Shown piece by piece: positions 15,092 to 21,194 of a DNA stretch of 46,978 bases. Source of the DNA: a virus. The position numbers and the translations under genes were made by a program. Position 1 is the first letter of the stretch. The number at the start of each line of letters is the position of its first letter. Below the pieces are notes generated by a model. That model was not told the DNA's origin and made no database searches. It saw only the letters and a list, made by a program, of their open reading frames with translations. The stretch lies in IMG/VR virus record IMGVR_UViG_3300006117_000466, positions 1-46,978 of that record; one strand, 5' to 3'.

Positions 15092-15108
15092 CCTCGGGAG
15101 GATATGCT

Positions 15109-15513
15109 ATGTCCAAAATACTATCAATTTTATTAGTAACATCTACTGTAGCAGGTTGTGCTTGGATAACACCAACAGCACCATTTGATTCAGCGGAATA
15201 TAACACTATAAACAGGATCTATACAGATGCAGAGTGGTATAAAGCAGAATGTGACGATCAGATTAAAACCAAACAAAACTTCTTTAATCTAGAAAGAGAA
15301 ACGAGACTTTTGGTAAACTACAGTAAAGATCTGCCTAACAATGACAGCACGATTGTTATGACGCAGAATTTGGATAAGGTAGTTGGAGAAGCATATAAGG
15401 CTTACCAAAACAATGAAACCCGCACTAAATTTTATTGTACTTTGAAATTAAATGCAATCGAAGAAGCCGCTGGAACAATTAAATCAGCAGTAGCACAACG
15501 TAGGAGACCATAA
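15109..15513 (+). CDS. Small lipoprotein
   Basis: 134 residues. Signal peptide with lipobox VAGC at about 14-17, then a soluble helical domain containing two further cysteines and many charged residues, ending RRRP. A GGGAGG ribosome site supports the start. Envelope location of the infected cell or a spanin-like outer-membrane partner are possibilities, but no paired i-spanin gene was recognised. Confidence 0.65.
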   Translation: MSKILSILLVTSTVAGCAWITPTAPFDSAEYNTINRIYTDAEWYKAECDDQIKTKQNFFNLERETRLLVNYSKDLPNNDSTIVMTQNLDKVVGEAYKAYQNNETRTKFYCTLKLNAIEEAAGTIKSAVAQRRRP

Positions 15514-15758
15514 TGGACCCAATTCAGCAATTAACACAATTAATGGGCTATCCGGCAGTGAGCGGACGTAGCCAGCAGGCAGTTCAAATAGCGCAGGCTA
15601 TACAGGCTAATCAAATTACTAGACAAGAAGCCGCAGAGTTATTGGAAGATTTAAAAACTCAAAATCAAATAGAAGGTCAGGCAAACACTCTGCAAGAGCA
15701 TCTTGCTTTTGATCAAGCTGTTTCTGGTTTGATTATGTTGGTAAGCGCAACGGCTTAA
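15513..15758 (+). CDS. Small helical hypothetical protein
   Basis: 81 residues. The ATG shares a base with the lipoprotein stop (TAATG) and uses AGGAG, which encodes its Arg-Arg, as ribosome site. Rich in Gln and Ala, predicted helical. Function unknown. It converges with the zinc-finger gene on the other strand (four-base overlap of 3' ends). Confidence 0.65.
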   Translation: MDPIQQLTQLMGYPAVSGRSQQAVQIAQAIQANQITRQEAAELLEDLKTQNQIEGQANTLQEHLAFDQAVSGLIMLVSATA

Positions 15759-16015
15759 GCGCCGTAGAGTTTTTTACGCTTGTCGAGAAGTTCTTGGCAT
15801 GTAATACAACGTGTTACACCCTTGATTGCTTCTCTTCGAGCTTGTGGAATATCTTCTCCACAATCTTCACATTCTTCCAGACTAGGTTGTTCTGCTTGCT
15901 TTTCTAGCTTGCGTCGAACATCTGCCACAGCGTTCATGTGTAAGTGAATAGAATGAAGTTGAGCCATTTCGGCTTCTTCTTCGTTATTATATTCAAAATC
16001 ATCTTTGTTGTTCAT
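15755..16015 (-). CDS. DksA/TraR-type zinc-finger protein
   Basis: 86 residues. An acidic N-terminal helix is followed by a C4 zinc finger, C49-x2-C52 ... C70-x2-C73, in the order CEDCGEDIP...RCITCQ typical of TraR/DksA-like phage proteins, which bind in the secondary channel of RNA polymerase and alter promoter choice. It has its own promoter at 16048-16076. The length matches short TraR-like members. Target inferred from family. Confidence 0.8.
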   Translation of the reverse strand: MNNKDDFEYNNEEEAEMAQLHSIHLHMNAVADVRRKLEKQAEQPSLEECEDCGEDIPQARREAIKGVTRCITCQELLDKRKKLYGA

Positions 16016-16047
16016 AGCAGATCGATATTAAAGTTTATAAGTGCATT

Positions 16048-16076
16048 ATTGTATATGAAAACTTTAATTTTGTCAA
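16048..16076 (-). promoter_or_regulatory. Promoter of the DksA/TraR-like gene
   Basis: Minus strand TTGACA (16076-16071), 17 nt, TACAAT (16053-16048). It overlaps the stop of the 16073-16405 frame. Confidence 0.65.
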
Positions 16077-16405
16077 CCCCAGCGTTGTTTATAAACATTT
16101 AATGCTTTCATCCTAGCCAACGCTAATCTTATTTTCACATAGTCACTGAGTTCTGTATTGCGTACTATTTCAATACGGTTACGATTTCGACCAAATACTA
16201 TATCATCGTCTACTATCAGTTCTTCTGGATCAGTCGGCGGGTTTATCGCTATCGTCGATTTTAATCGTAGTTTTGGTTTTCCATGGGCCCGAACGTTTTT
16301 GGTCACATGCCGCGTCTGGGCAACGACAGGAATAGACATATTCGCCATCCCATTTTGAGCCTTTATCATCAAAGCTATAGTGATTAAAATCAAAAACCTT
16401 TTCAT
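16073..16405 (-). CDS. Small exported-like protein, overlapping another frame
   Basis: 110 residues with a signal-peptide-like N-terminus (KRFLILITIALMIKA) and a charged C-terminal half. An AGGACTAGGAATG context gives a possible ribosome site. The first 176 nt overlap, in another frame, the 16230-16424 ORF, whose ribosome site is better. Both proteins look natural; the pair may be overlapping genes, or only one is real. Confidence 0.45.
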   Translation of the reverse strand: MKRFLILITIALMIKAQNGMANMSIPVVAQTRHVTKNVRAHGKPKLRLKSTIAINPPTDPEELIVDDDIVFGRNRNRIEIVRNTELSDYVKIRLALARMKALNVYKQRWG

Positions 16406-16424
16406 TCCTAGTCCTCATTAGCAT
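16230..16424 (-). CDS. 64-residue protein with hidden ribosome site
   Basis: Starts at the ATG at 16424, four bases after an AAGGAGGG site. It has two near-C-terminal cysteines in CRCPDAACDQK (three Cys in all) that could bind metal, and an acidic N-terminal half. Function unknown. The ribosome site is inside a 9-bp hairpin (16431-16466), so translation may be regulated. Confidence 0.5.
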   Translation of the reverse strand: MLMRTRNEKVFDFNHYSFDDKGSKWDGEYVYSCRCPDAACDQKRSGPWKTKTTIKIDDSDKPAD

Positions 16425-16430
16425 AATTCC

Positions 16431-16466
16431 CTCCTTAGGGTGCATATACTAATAACGCCTAAGGAG
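16431..16466 (-). promoter_or_regulatory. Hairpin masking a ribosome site
   Basis: Perfect 9-bp inverted repeat, 16431-16439 with 16458-16466, loop 18 nt. The AAGGAG of the downstream gene (start 16424) is one arm. Such a structure could act as a thermosensor or a switch opened by an upstream ribosome or ligand. Confidence 0.5.
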
Positions 16467-16479
16467 AGGGTTTAGTTGA

Positions 16480-16506
16480 CAAAAGAAAAGCACCCGAAGA
16501 TGCTTT
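16480..16506 (-). terminator. tmRNA terminator with UUCG loop
   Basis: Minus strand 8-bp stem (16499-16506/16487-16494) closed by a TTCG tetraloop (16498-16495), then TTTTCTTTT. It lies about 50 nt after the tag stop codon and ends the tmRNA precursor. Confidence 0.75.
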
Positions 16507-16838
16507 CTGCTATTTTGGATGACAAGGTATAACTACCTCGCAAGAGCGGTTTCTTAGGCCGCTAATTCGAACGCGAAGTCGTTGCTAGCAACTTCTTCTA
16601 CGCTGAAAGTCTTGAATTCAAATGTGTTTGCATTTGTATAATTTGCTTGATTTACAGTCATCGCCTACTGTGTTGCCGTCTCTACTATCTCGCCACGTCG
16701 AAGCCAATACAGGCCCATCAAAAGTGTACCAGCCTGGCCAGCTTTCGTATCGAATACTATACGATACACTTTTGGTGGACCTGCCGGGAGTCGAACCCGG
16801 GTCCGCAACGCCTTCGCTTTGAAGGAATTACAACAATA
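16507..16838 (-). ncRNA. ssrA: Circularly permuted (two-piece) tmRNA
   Basis: tmRNA rescues stalled ribosomes and tags the nascent peptide for proteolysis. Here the order is permuted. The acceptor piece comes first (about 16838 to 16773): T-arm 16784-16800 with loop TTCGACT, acceptor strand 16777-16783, discriminator A and encoded CCA (16775-16773). A 56-nt spacer follows, flanked by AAAAGTGTA/TACACTTTT. The coding piece then begins at 16716 with GGGCCTG, pairing with the acceptor strand, then the typical GGCTTCGACG. A P2 pair GGCAAC/GTTGC is possible. The tag frame ends ASNDFAFELAA-stop (16589-16554); the resume codon may be GCT 16589, GCA 16631 or further upstream. The promoter is 16845-16873. 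Such genes are known from alphaproteobacteria, cyanobacteria and some betaproteobacteria. Confidence 0.92.
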
Positions 16839-16844
16839 ACTTTA

Positions 16845-16873
16845 ATTATACTATCTTTTGACGAGCCCGTCAA
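16845..16873 (-). promoter_or_regulatory. tmRNA promoter
   Basis: Minus strand TTGACG (16873-16868), 17 nt, TATAAT (16850-16845). Predicted start near 16838, giving an acceptor piece of about 65 nt. Confidence 0.75.
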
Positions 16874-16937
16874 GACCTACTCTCGCCTAATAATAATCTG
16901 GAATTGCTATGCAACTACGCTTAACGGATAATATTAT

Positions 16938-17792
16938 TTAACGCTTTGCAGGCGTGAATATCATCATTAGACTGTAAGAACCGGGCTTATCAATACTTGG
17001 ACTCCATTTGGATCCATTAGTAACACTACTACCACTAGGGTTATTATTGTTAACAGTTTTACCGCCTTGATTTCCACCGCAGAATTGCAATGTACTGCCT
17101 AAATTTGCATATACAAAATTAACGTGACTACCTTTGGGATTTCCGTAATCCCAAATGGAAATATCCCCGGGACTGGCTGATTGCCAATTGGTTGCAGTTG
17201 TGCCACGCTGATATTTTACAGTACCGCCCCATTTACTTGGATTGGCATAAATCGATGCTACTCCTAAATCTTGTGTATATTTGTAACCAGTATTTTTTAA
17301 TGTAAAATTAACAAAGCCTGCACACCATGGAGTTTTTTCATCTTGTGCCCAAGTACCACAACCTAGATCTTTGAATATACCTACGATATTTTGATTTCCA
17401 CCAGGACCTAACGGTGCGGCACCTCTAGTCCAAGTTGCGGCTTCTGCTAGCCTTGCATCAAGGAAGGCTTTAATATCGCCATTAGTTTGAACAACAGTAC
17501 CTGGAGGTGCGCTTGTTATAGCCGGTGCATCTGTGTCTGGCAATGCAACTGAAGCAGGTTGATCTCCGCTTACAGTTGTTGTGCTTCCCGGATTGGATGG
17601 TTTATCTAATGGAGTTAATTCCGGAACGGACATCGCTAAAGTGATGCTAGGATTATTTCCGTTCATCGATGGCTCACCGTACAATACTACCTTTTGTCCG
17701 TTGATAATAACGTTAGGACTTTTGTAGAGATCATGAACGCCAGGATCACTACTTAATCGTTGTATGCTACTGCTTATCCATGGGGTTGCCAT
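16938..17792 (-). CDS. CHAP/NlpC-like peptidoglycan hydrolase
   Basis: 284 residues. The N-terminal 60 residues (DPGVHDLYKSPNVIINGQKV) look like a virion-attachment segment; a Pro/Thr/Ser-rich linker runs to about 105. The C-terminal catalytic domain has TPWCAGFV (nucleophile C157) and KGSHVNFV (H223), in the order of CHAP-type amidases/endopeptidases of the TIGR02594-like kind. It cuts cell wall either during infection as a tail enzyme or at lysis; the N-terminal segment favours a baseplate role. An AAGGAA site supports the start. Confidence 0.75.
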   Translation of the reverse strand: MATPWISSSIQRLSSDPGVHDLYKSPNVIINGQKVVLYGEPSMNGNNPSITLAMSVPELTPLDKPSNPGSTTTVSGDQPASVALPDTDAPAITSAPPGTVVQTNGDIKAFLDARLAEAATWTRGAAPLGPGGNQNIVGIFKDLGCGTWAQDEKTPWCAGFVNFTLKNTGYKYTQDLGVASIYANPSKWGGTVKYQRGTTATNWQSASPGDISIWDYGNPKGSHVNFVYANLGSTLQFCGGNQGGKTVNNNNPSGSSVTNGSKWSPSIDKPGSYSLMMIFTPAKR

Positions 17793-17812
17793 ATCTATTC
17801 CTTGTTAAACTA

Positions 17813-18103
17813 TTATTTAACCAGGGCGATTCCGGTAGTGCCTTCCATATACTGATCGGCCGCATCTTTCTTGCTTGGAACAACAAAAAATACGTGATTG
17901 CGCTGTAGTGTAATCTTTTCTGAATTACCTAAAAATACCCAAGGAATCATGCCTAATCCGCCCTGACCCATAGTAAGTGCTAGAGGACGACTGATTGTAA
18001 CACTATCTTTATCCTCACTTTCAAAACGTGCAATGATTTCATCACCGTTGATAATTTTAATACTGACAACGTCTCCGTTGCTCAAACCTTTGTTAATTAA
18101 CAT
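17813..18103 (-). CDS. Sm-like small beta-barrel protein (conserved phage)
   Basis: 96 residues. The start NGDVVSIKIINGDEIIARFESED, followed by ISRPLAL, is the strand pattern of Sm/LSm-like barrels, often seen in T4-like marine phages. No Hfq RNA-binding residues can be claimed. An AGGGAAA site precedes the ATG, which overlaps the DUF2452 stop by 11 nt. Confidence 0.6.
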   Translation of the reverse strand: MLINKGLSNGDVVSIKIINGDEIIARFESEDKDSVTISRPLALTMGQGGLGMIPWVFLGNSEKITLQRNHVFFVVPSKKDAADQYMEGTTGIALVK

Positions 18104-18569
18104 AATTTCCCTGTTCGTCTATTTCTTGCCAACTATAATCGCCTAGGTATTTTACCTGGGCTATATAATCGTAGTTTTCTGGTTTACCAGTGGACCAATC
18201 ATTTGGTCCATGATGTGTTAGTATAGTACATTTATGCCTTGTGTCCCATGCTAACCAATATATTTGACCATGGGCTACTTGGAACTGATATTTGGCTTCG
18301 TGTACTGCATCTGTAATTTCTAGTCTGCGCTTAATGCCAGCCGCTTGTTTTTGTAGAACAGCTACCAGTTCCATTATACGATTGTATTCTTGTTGCCCGT
18401 GTAGTCTAGCAATATTGACCATTAGGTCTTTTTGCTTTTCTACAGGAATTAGATCAAATGCAGGACCGCCTACTTCTGTAGGGTAAGGTGTTACATTCCT
18501 ATTAAAAAATGCAACTAATCCTGTACTAGTTGAATCGTAGCTATTACGACCTTTGGCTAGGTTGGACAT
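18093..18569 (-). CDS. DUF2452-like protein
   Basis: 158 residues. NVTPYPTEVGGPAFDLIPV, the central helical QQEYNRIMELVAVLQKQA and the C-terminal WLAWDTRHKCTILT, then DYSWQEID fit my memory of the DUF2452 family (function unknown). A GGGGAA site precedes the ATG; the gene overlaps the thyX 3' end by 26 nt. Confidence 0.6.
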   Translation of the reverse strand: MSNLAKGRNSYDSTSTGLVAFFNRNVTPYPTEVGGPAFDLIPVEKQKDLMVNIARLHGQQEYNRIMELVAVLQKQAAGIKRRLEITDAVHEAKYQFQVAHGQIYWLAWDTRHKCTILTHHGPNDWSTGKPENYDYIAQVKYLGDYSWQEIDEQGNYVN

Positions 18570-19239
18570 ATTCCCCTACCATTGGAAATACTTCCGAAAT
18601 TACTTTTGCACAGGCTATAGCAACTTCTTGGTGTTCTTTTTGTGTACCGTTGGCACTACGTAATTCAATAAAGTGTACCCATGAGCGTAGGGTGCCGTTC
18701 ATGTATATACGGCTTTCAATTAGACCTTCTGGTAATACAGCTCTTGCTTGTTCTTTAGCTATGCCACGACTGACAGCCCATTCGTAGGTTTCTCTTGACT
18801 TAGCAATGATATCTCTTTGTAAGTTTTCCCACTGATATGCGATCTGGCGGTGCATATCATCTTCGAGGTTGAGATCTCTTGAATTTTGTCTGTTGGTTGT
18901 GTCTTGCAGTCTTGCTTCTCTTGTGACAAAGTTAAGGTCTTTAGTAGGGTCTGCGTATCGCTGAGAAAATTCTTGAAAGCTAAAAGATCTATGTCTGAGG
19001 ATCTGTCGGGCAATATCACGGGTAGTTGTGATTTCGATACAGGCTGAGACCATTTCGAGTGGACTCCAGTGCTGGTGCTTGACCAAGTATCGTATGAGTT
19101 TCTCCGATGTTTCGGTGTTAAGTTGATTGGAGGGATTGCTGACACGGGCGCAATAGGCAATGAGCTCTTGTGCGTCATTAATTCCCACGCTTGCAAATTC
19201 TTCAGTTGGCTGGCTGTAACTAAGTAGTCGAACATTCAT
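18544..19239 (-). CDS. thyX: Flavin-dependent thymidylate synthase
   Basis: 231 residues. The ThyX signature RHRSFSFQEFSQRY is at 82-95. The enzyme methylates dUMP to dTMP using methylene-tetrahydrofolate and FAD-bound hydride. C-terminal ESRIYMNGTLRSWVHFIELR carries the substrate arginine region. It is downstream of nrdA-nrdB-glutaredoxin and completes a dNTP supply module. No ribosome site is evident before the ATG. Confidence 0.95.
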   Translation of the reverse strand: MNVRLLSYSQPTEEFASVGINDAQELIAYCARVSNPSNQLNTETSEKLIRYLVKHQHWSPLEMVSACIEITTTRDIARQILRHRSFSFQEFSQRYADPTKDLNFVTREARLQDTTNRQNSRDLNLEDDMHRQIAYQWENLQRDIIAKSRETYEWAVSRGIAKEQARAVLPEGLIESRIYMNGTLRSWVHFIELRSANGTQKEHQEVAIACAKVISEVFPMVGEYVQPSQRS

Positions 19240-19245
19240 TTATTT

Positions 19246-19407
19246 TTACTTTCTGGTTATATGCTGTGCTATGTTGTTTATGTTATCTTTTCTGCGAGTG
19301 TTCTCACGTTCTAGATAGGAAATTTTACCTGCTAGGATTTTAACAACTCTTTCGAGTTCGTTGATGCGTTTTTCTAGTTTTTCAATTTGTGGATCTTTAG
19401 GAGTCAT
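19246..19407 (-). CDS. 53-residue coiled-coil peptide
   Basis: Fills the gap between the 19397-19897 gene (11-nt overlap) and thyX. The sequence has regular heptads (IEKLEKRINELERVVKILAG, then ISYLEREN) predicting a coiled coil. It ends seven bases before the thyX ATG. No separate ribosome site, but placement and composition support a real small gene. Confidence 0.55.
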   Translation of the reverse strand: MTPKDPQIEKLEKRINELERVVKILAGKISYLERENTRRKDNINNIAQHITRK

Positions 19408-19897
19408 TTGAATCTTTTGGAAGCTCGCATAGTGCTTCTAACATTTTGTAATGATTGTAGGCTTTTTTAAGTGCCTCGAAGTGTTCTAGCTTATCAGGAT
19501 CAGGTACAAGTATAGCAAGGCGTTTGTTAATATCTTCGAGTGTTTTAGTAATACTAATACCTTTGATCGTTACATCGCCATCGAAGTTAGCTTCGCCTGT
19601 TACCTGTAGACTTGATTGGGCATCGTTAGCAGTAATATTACTCCAACTGTATCCGCCGGCACCACTTCCATATATTAAACCACTACCACTAGATCCGCCG
19701 TTGCTAATCGTTATATTTCCATATGATGAAGTTGAATAGTTTCCCATGACTGAAGAAACACTAGCACCGTATGACGACAAGTCGGACATGTCTATGGCCA
19801 TAGTGCTGGCATATTCAGTTCCACCTACTGTGATAGTGTTGCCACTATTATTAGGATCATTTAGTGTCAAAGTATCGTTTGAGTTCTGTGAATCCAC
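19397..19897 (-). CDS. Probable structural/fibre-associated protein
   Basis: 166 residues. The first 85 residues are Ser/Gly/Thr/Asn-rich beta-like sequence; then LQVTGEANFDGDVTIKG, a repeat style typical of phage fibres; then a helical C-terminus (DPDKLEHFEALKKAYNHYKMLEALC) common in phage virion proteins. Starts with GTG after GAGGAA, inside the glutaredoxin end. Its place in a metabolic operon is unusual. Confidence 0.6.
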   Translation of the reverse strand: MDSQNSNDTLTLNDPNNSGNTITVGGTEYASTMAIDMSDLSSYGASVSSVMGNYSTSSYGNITISNGGSSGSGLIYGSGAGGYSWSNITANDAQSSLQVTGEANFDGDVTIKGISITKTLEDINKRLAILVPDPDKLEHFEALKKAYNHYKMLEALCELPKDSNDS

Positions 19898-20084
19898 CGA
19901 TTAATTCCTCATCTAAGAATATTTGTGGAACTGTACGAGCAGTTGGAACTGCTTCTAATAGTTCTTCTTTAGTGTAGCCATCTCCAATTTTCTTTTCTTC
20001 AAATGGAATGTTACGCTGTTTTAATAATGCCTTTGCTTGGTCGCAATATGGGCAGTTGTATTTGCTCCAGACTGTTGCTTTCAT
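19857..20084 (-). CDS. Glutaredoxin
   Basis: 75 residues, the compact phage/NrdH-like size. Active site C11-P-Y-C14; TVPQIF (cis-proline, 52-57) and GGFTEL follow in the usual places. It reduces the C-terminal cysteine pair of NrdA (C780/C783). A GGAG site precedes the ATG, which begins right after the nrdB stop. Confidence 0.93.
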   Translation of the reverse strand: MKATVWSKYNCPYCDQAKALLKQRNIPFEEKKIGDGYTKEELLEAVPTARTVPQIFLDEELIGGFTELKRYFDTK

Positions 20085-21185
20085 TTATAACTCCGGTAAT
20101 TCATCATAACTAACACTATCGCTCATTACCCCAATGACGTAGTTAGTAGATTCGTTTTCTTGTAATGCTGTTTGTTTCTTGTTGATATTTACGTGTTTGT
20201 TAAACCATGGGATTGGACTCTGGCGAGGATGTTCTTCTAGGTACTTGATACCAATTTCTTTTAATCTAGTAAACGCTGTATAATCTACGAAATCTTTTAG
20301 GATCTGTGCATTAAGTCCAATAACAACACCCTTGCTGAATAGATAGTCTGCCCATGCTTTTTCTTCATGTATAACATCTAAGTACATTTGATATACTTCT
20401 TGTTCGCAATCAATCTTAGCCTGTGCAAAACGTTCATCTTCTTTAACAACTTGCATAATTAGGAAAGCTGTCCATTCTGCATGTAAGATTTCATCTTGTA
20501 GGATCAAGCTGATAATATTACCATTACCAATATATATCTTATTTTCTACCATGGCTAAACTTGTAGCAAAGCTAACCATAAAGCGGAACGCTTCTAGTGC
20601 ATAGCTAGCATTTAGAGCTAACCAAATAGCTTTGACATGTTCTGCTTCATTAATATCGCCGTCCATTTCTTTCTGGCAGTTGATTCTGTGTAGTTGTTCG
20701 TAGTACCTGCCGATATTTGCGGCCATATCTACGATTTCTTTAGTATCGTGTATCTTGTTGAATTCTTCTTTAGGTACACCGTAGACGTTGCGAATAATGT
20801 GCGAGTAAGATTTTGAGTGAATATTTGTTTCAAAGAAACTCCAATTACTGACCAATGCTTCAAGTTCTGGAATCGATATAACTGGGCTGAAAACCTGTGA
20901 TGGTGCACGACCTTGAATACTGTCTAGTGCTGTTTGACGCAATAGATTACTAGTAAAAATATGTTTAACAGCATCAGATGCTTCTTTATGATCAATTTTA
21001 TCTTTGGTTAAACTAATTTCTTCCGGTACCCAAAAGAAACCACGTGCTGTTTCTTCATACTTGGCAATCTTAGGATATTTTACTTCTTCGAATCGTTGGA
21101 CTGTAACTGGACCTTCTGGATCCAGAAACATCTTTCTTTTGAGGTAATTAGTCTGACGACTAATGTCGTATTGTGCTTTGCTCAT
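20085..21185 (-). CDS. nrdB: Ribonucleotide reductase beta subunit (class Ia-like)
   Basis: 366 residues. Radical/iron-site residues: D88 (LDSIQGR), E119, H123, Y127 (SKSYSHI), the LEAFRF glutamate and the QDEILHAEW pair. Compared with E. coli NrdB (ETIHSRSY), one residue is inserted between E119 and H123 (ETNIHSKSY). The C-terminus (SDSVSYDELPEL) is the tail that docks on NrdA. An AAAGG site precedes the start, and glutaredoxin follows without a gap. Confidence 0.95.
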   Translation of the reverse strand: MSKAQYDISRQTNYLKRKMFLDPEGPVTVQRFEEVKYPKIAKYEETARGFFWVPEEISLTKDKIDHKEASDAVKHIFTSNLLRQTALDSIQGRAPSQVFSPVISIPELEALVSNWSFFETNIHSKSYSHIIRNVYGVPKEEFNKIHDTKEIVDMAANIGRYYEQLHRINCQKEMDGDINEAEHVKAIWLALNASYALEAFRFMVSFATSLAMVENKIYIGNGNIISLILQDEILHAEWTAFLIMQVVKEDERFAQAKIDCEQEVYQMYLDVIHEEKAWADYLFSKGVVIGLNAQILKDFVDYTAFTRLKEIGIKYLEEHPRQSPIPWFNKHVNINKKQTALQENESTNYVIGVMSDSVSYDELPEL

Positions 21186-21194
21186 GTTAACCTT

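Noticed and set aside
16773-16806. A tRNA gene ending in CCA
   Set aside because: The T-arm and acceptor 3' strand look like tRNA, but no D-arm, anticodon arm or 5' acceptor strand lies upstream; the pairing 5' strand is downstream at 16710-16716, which makes it tmRNA.
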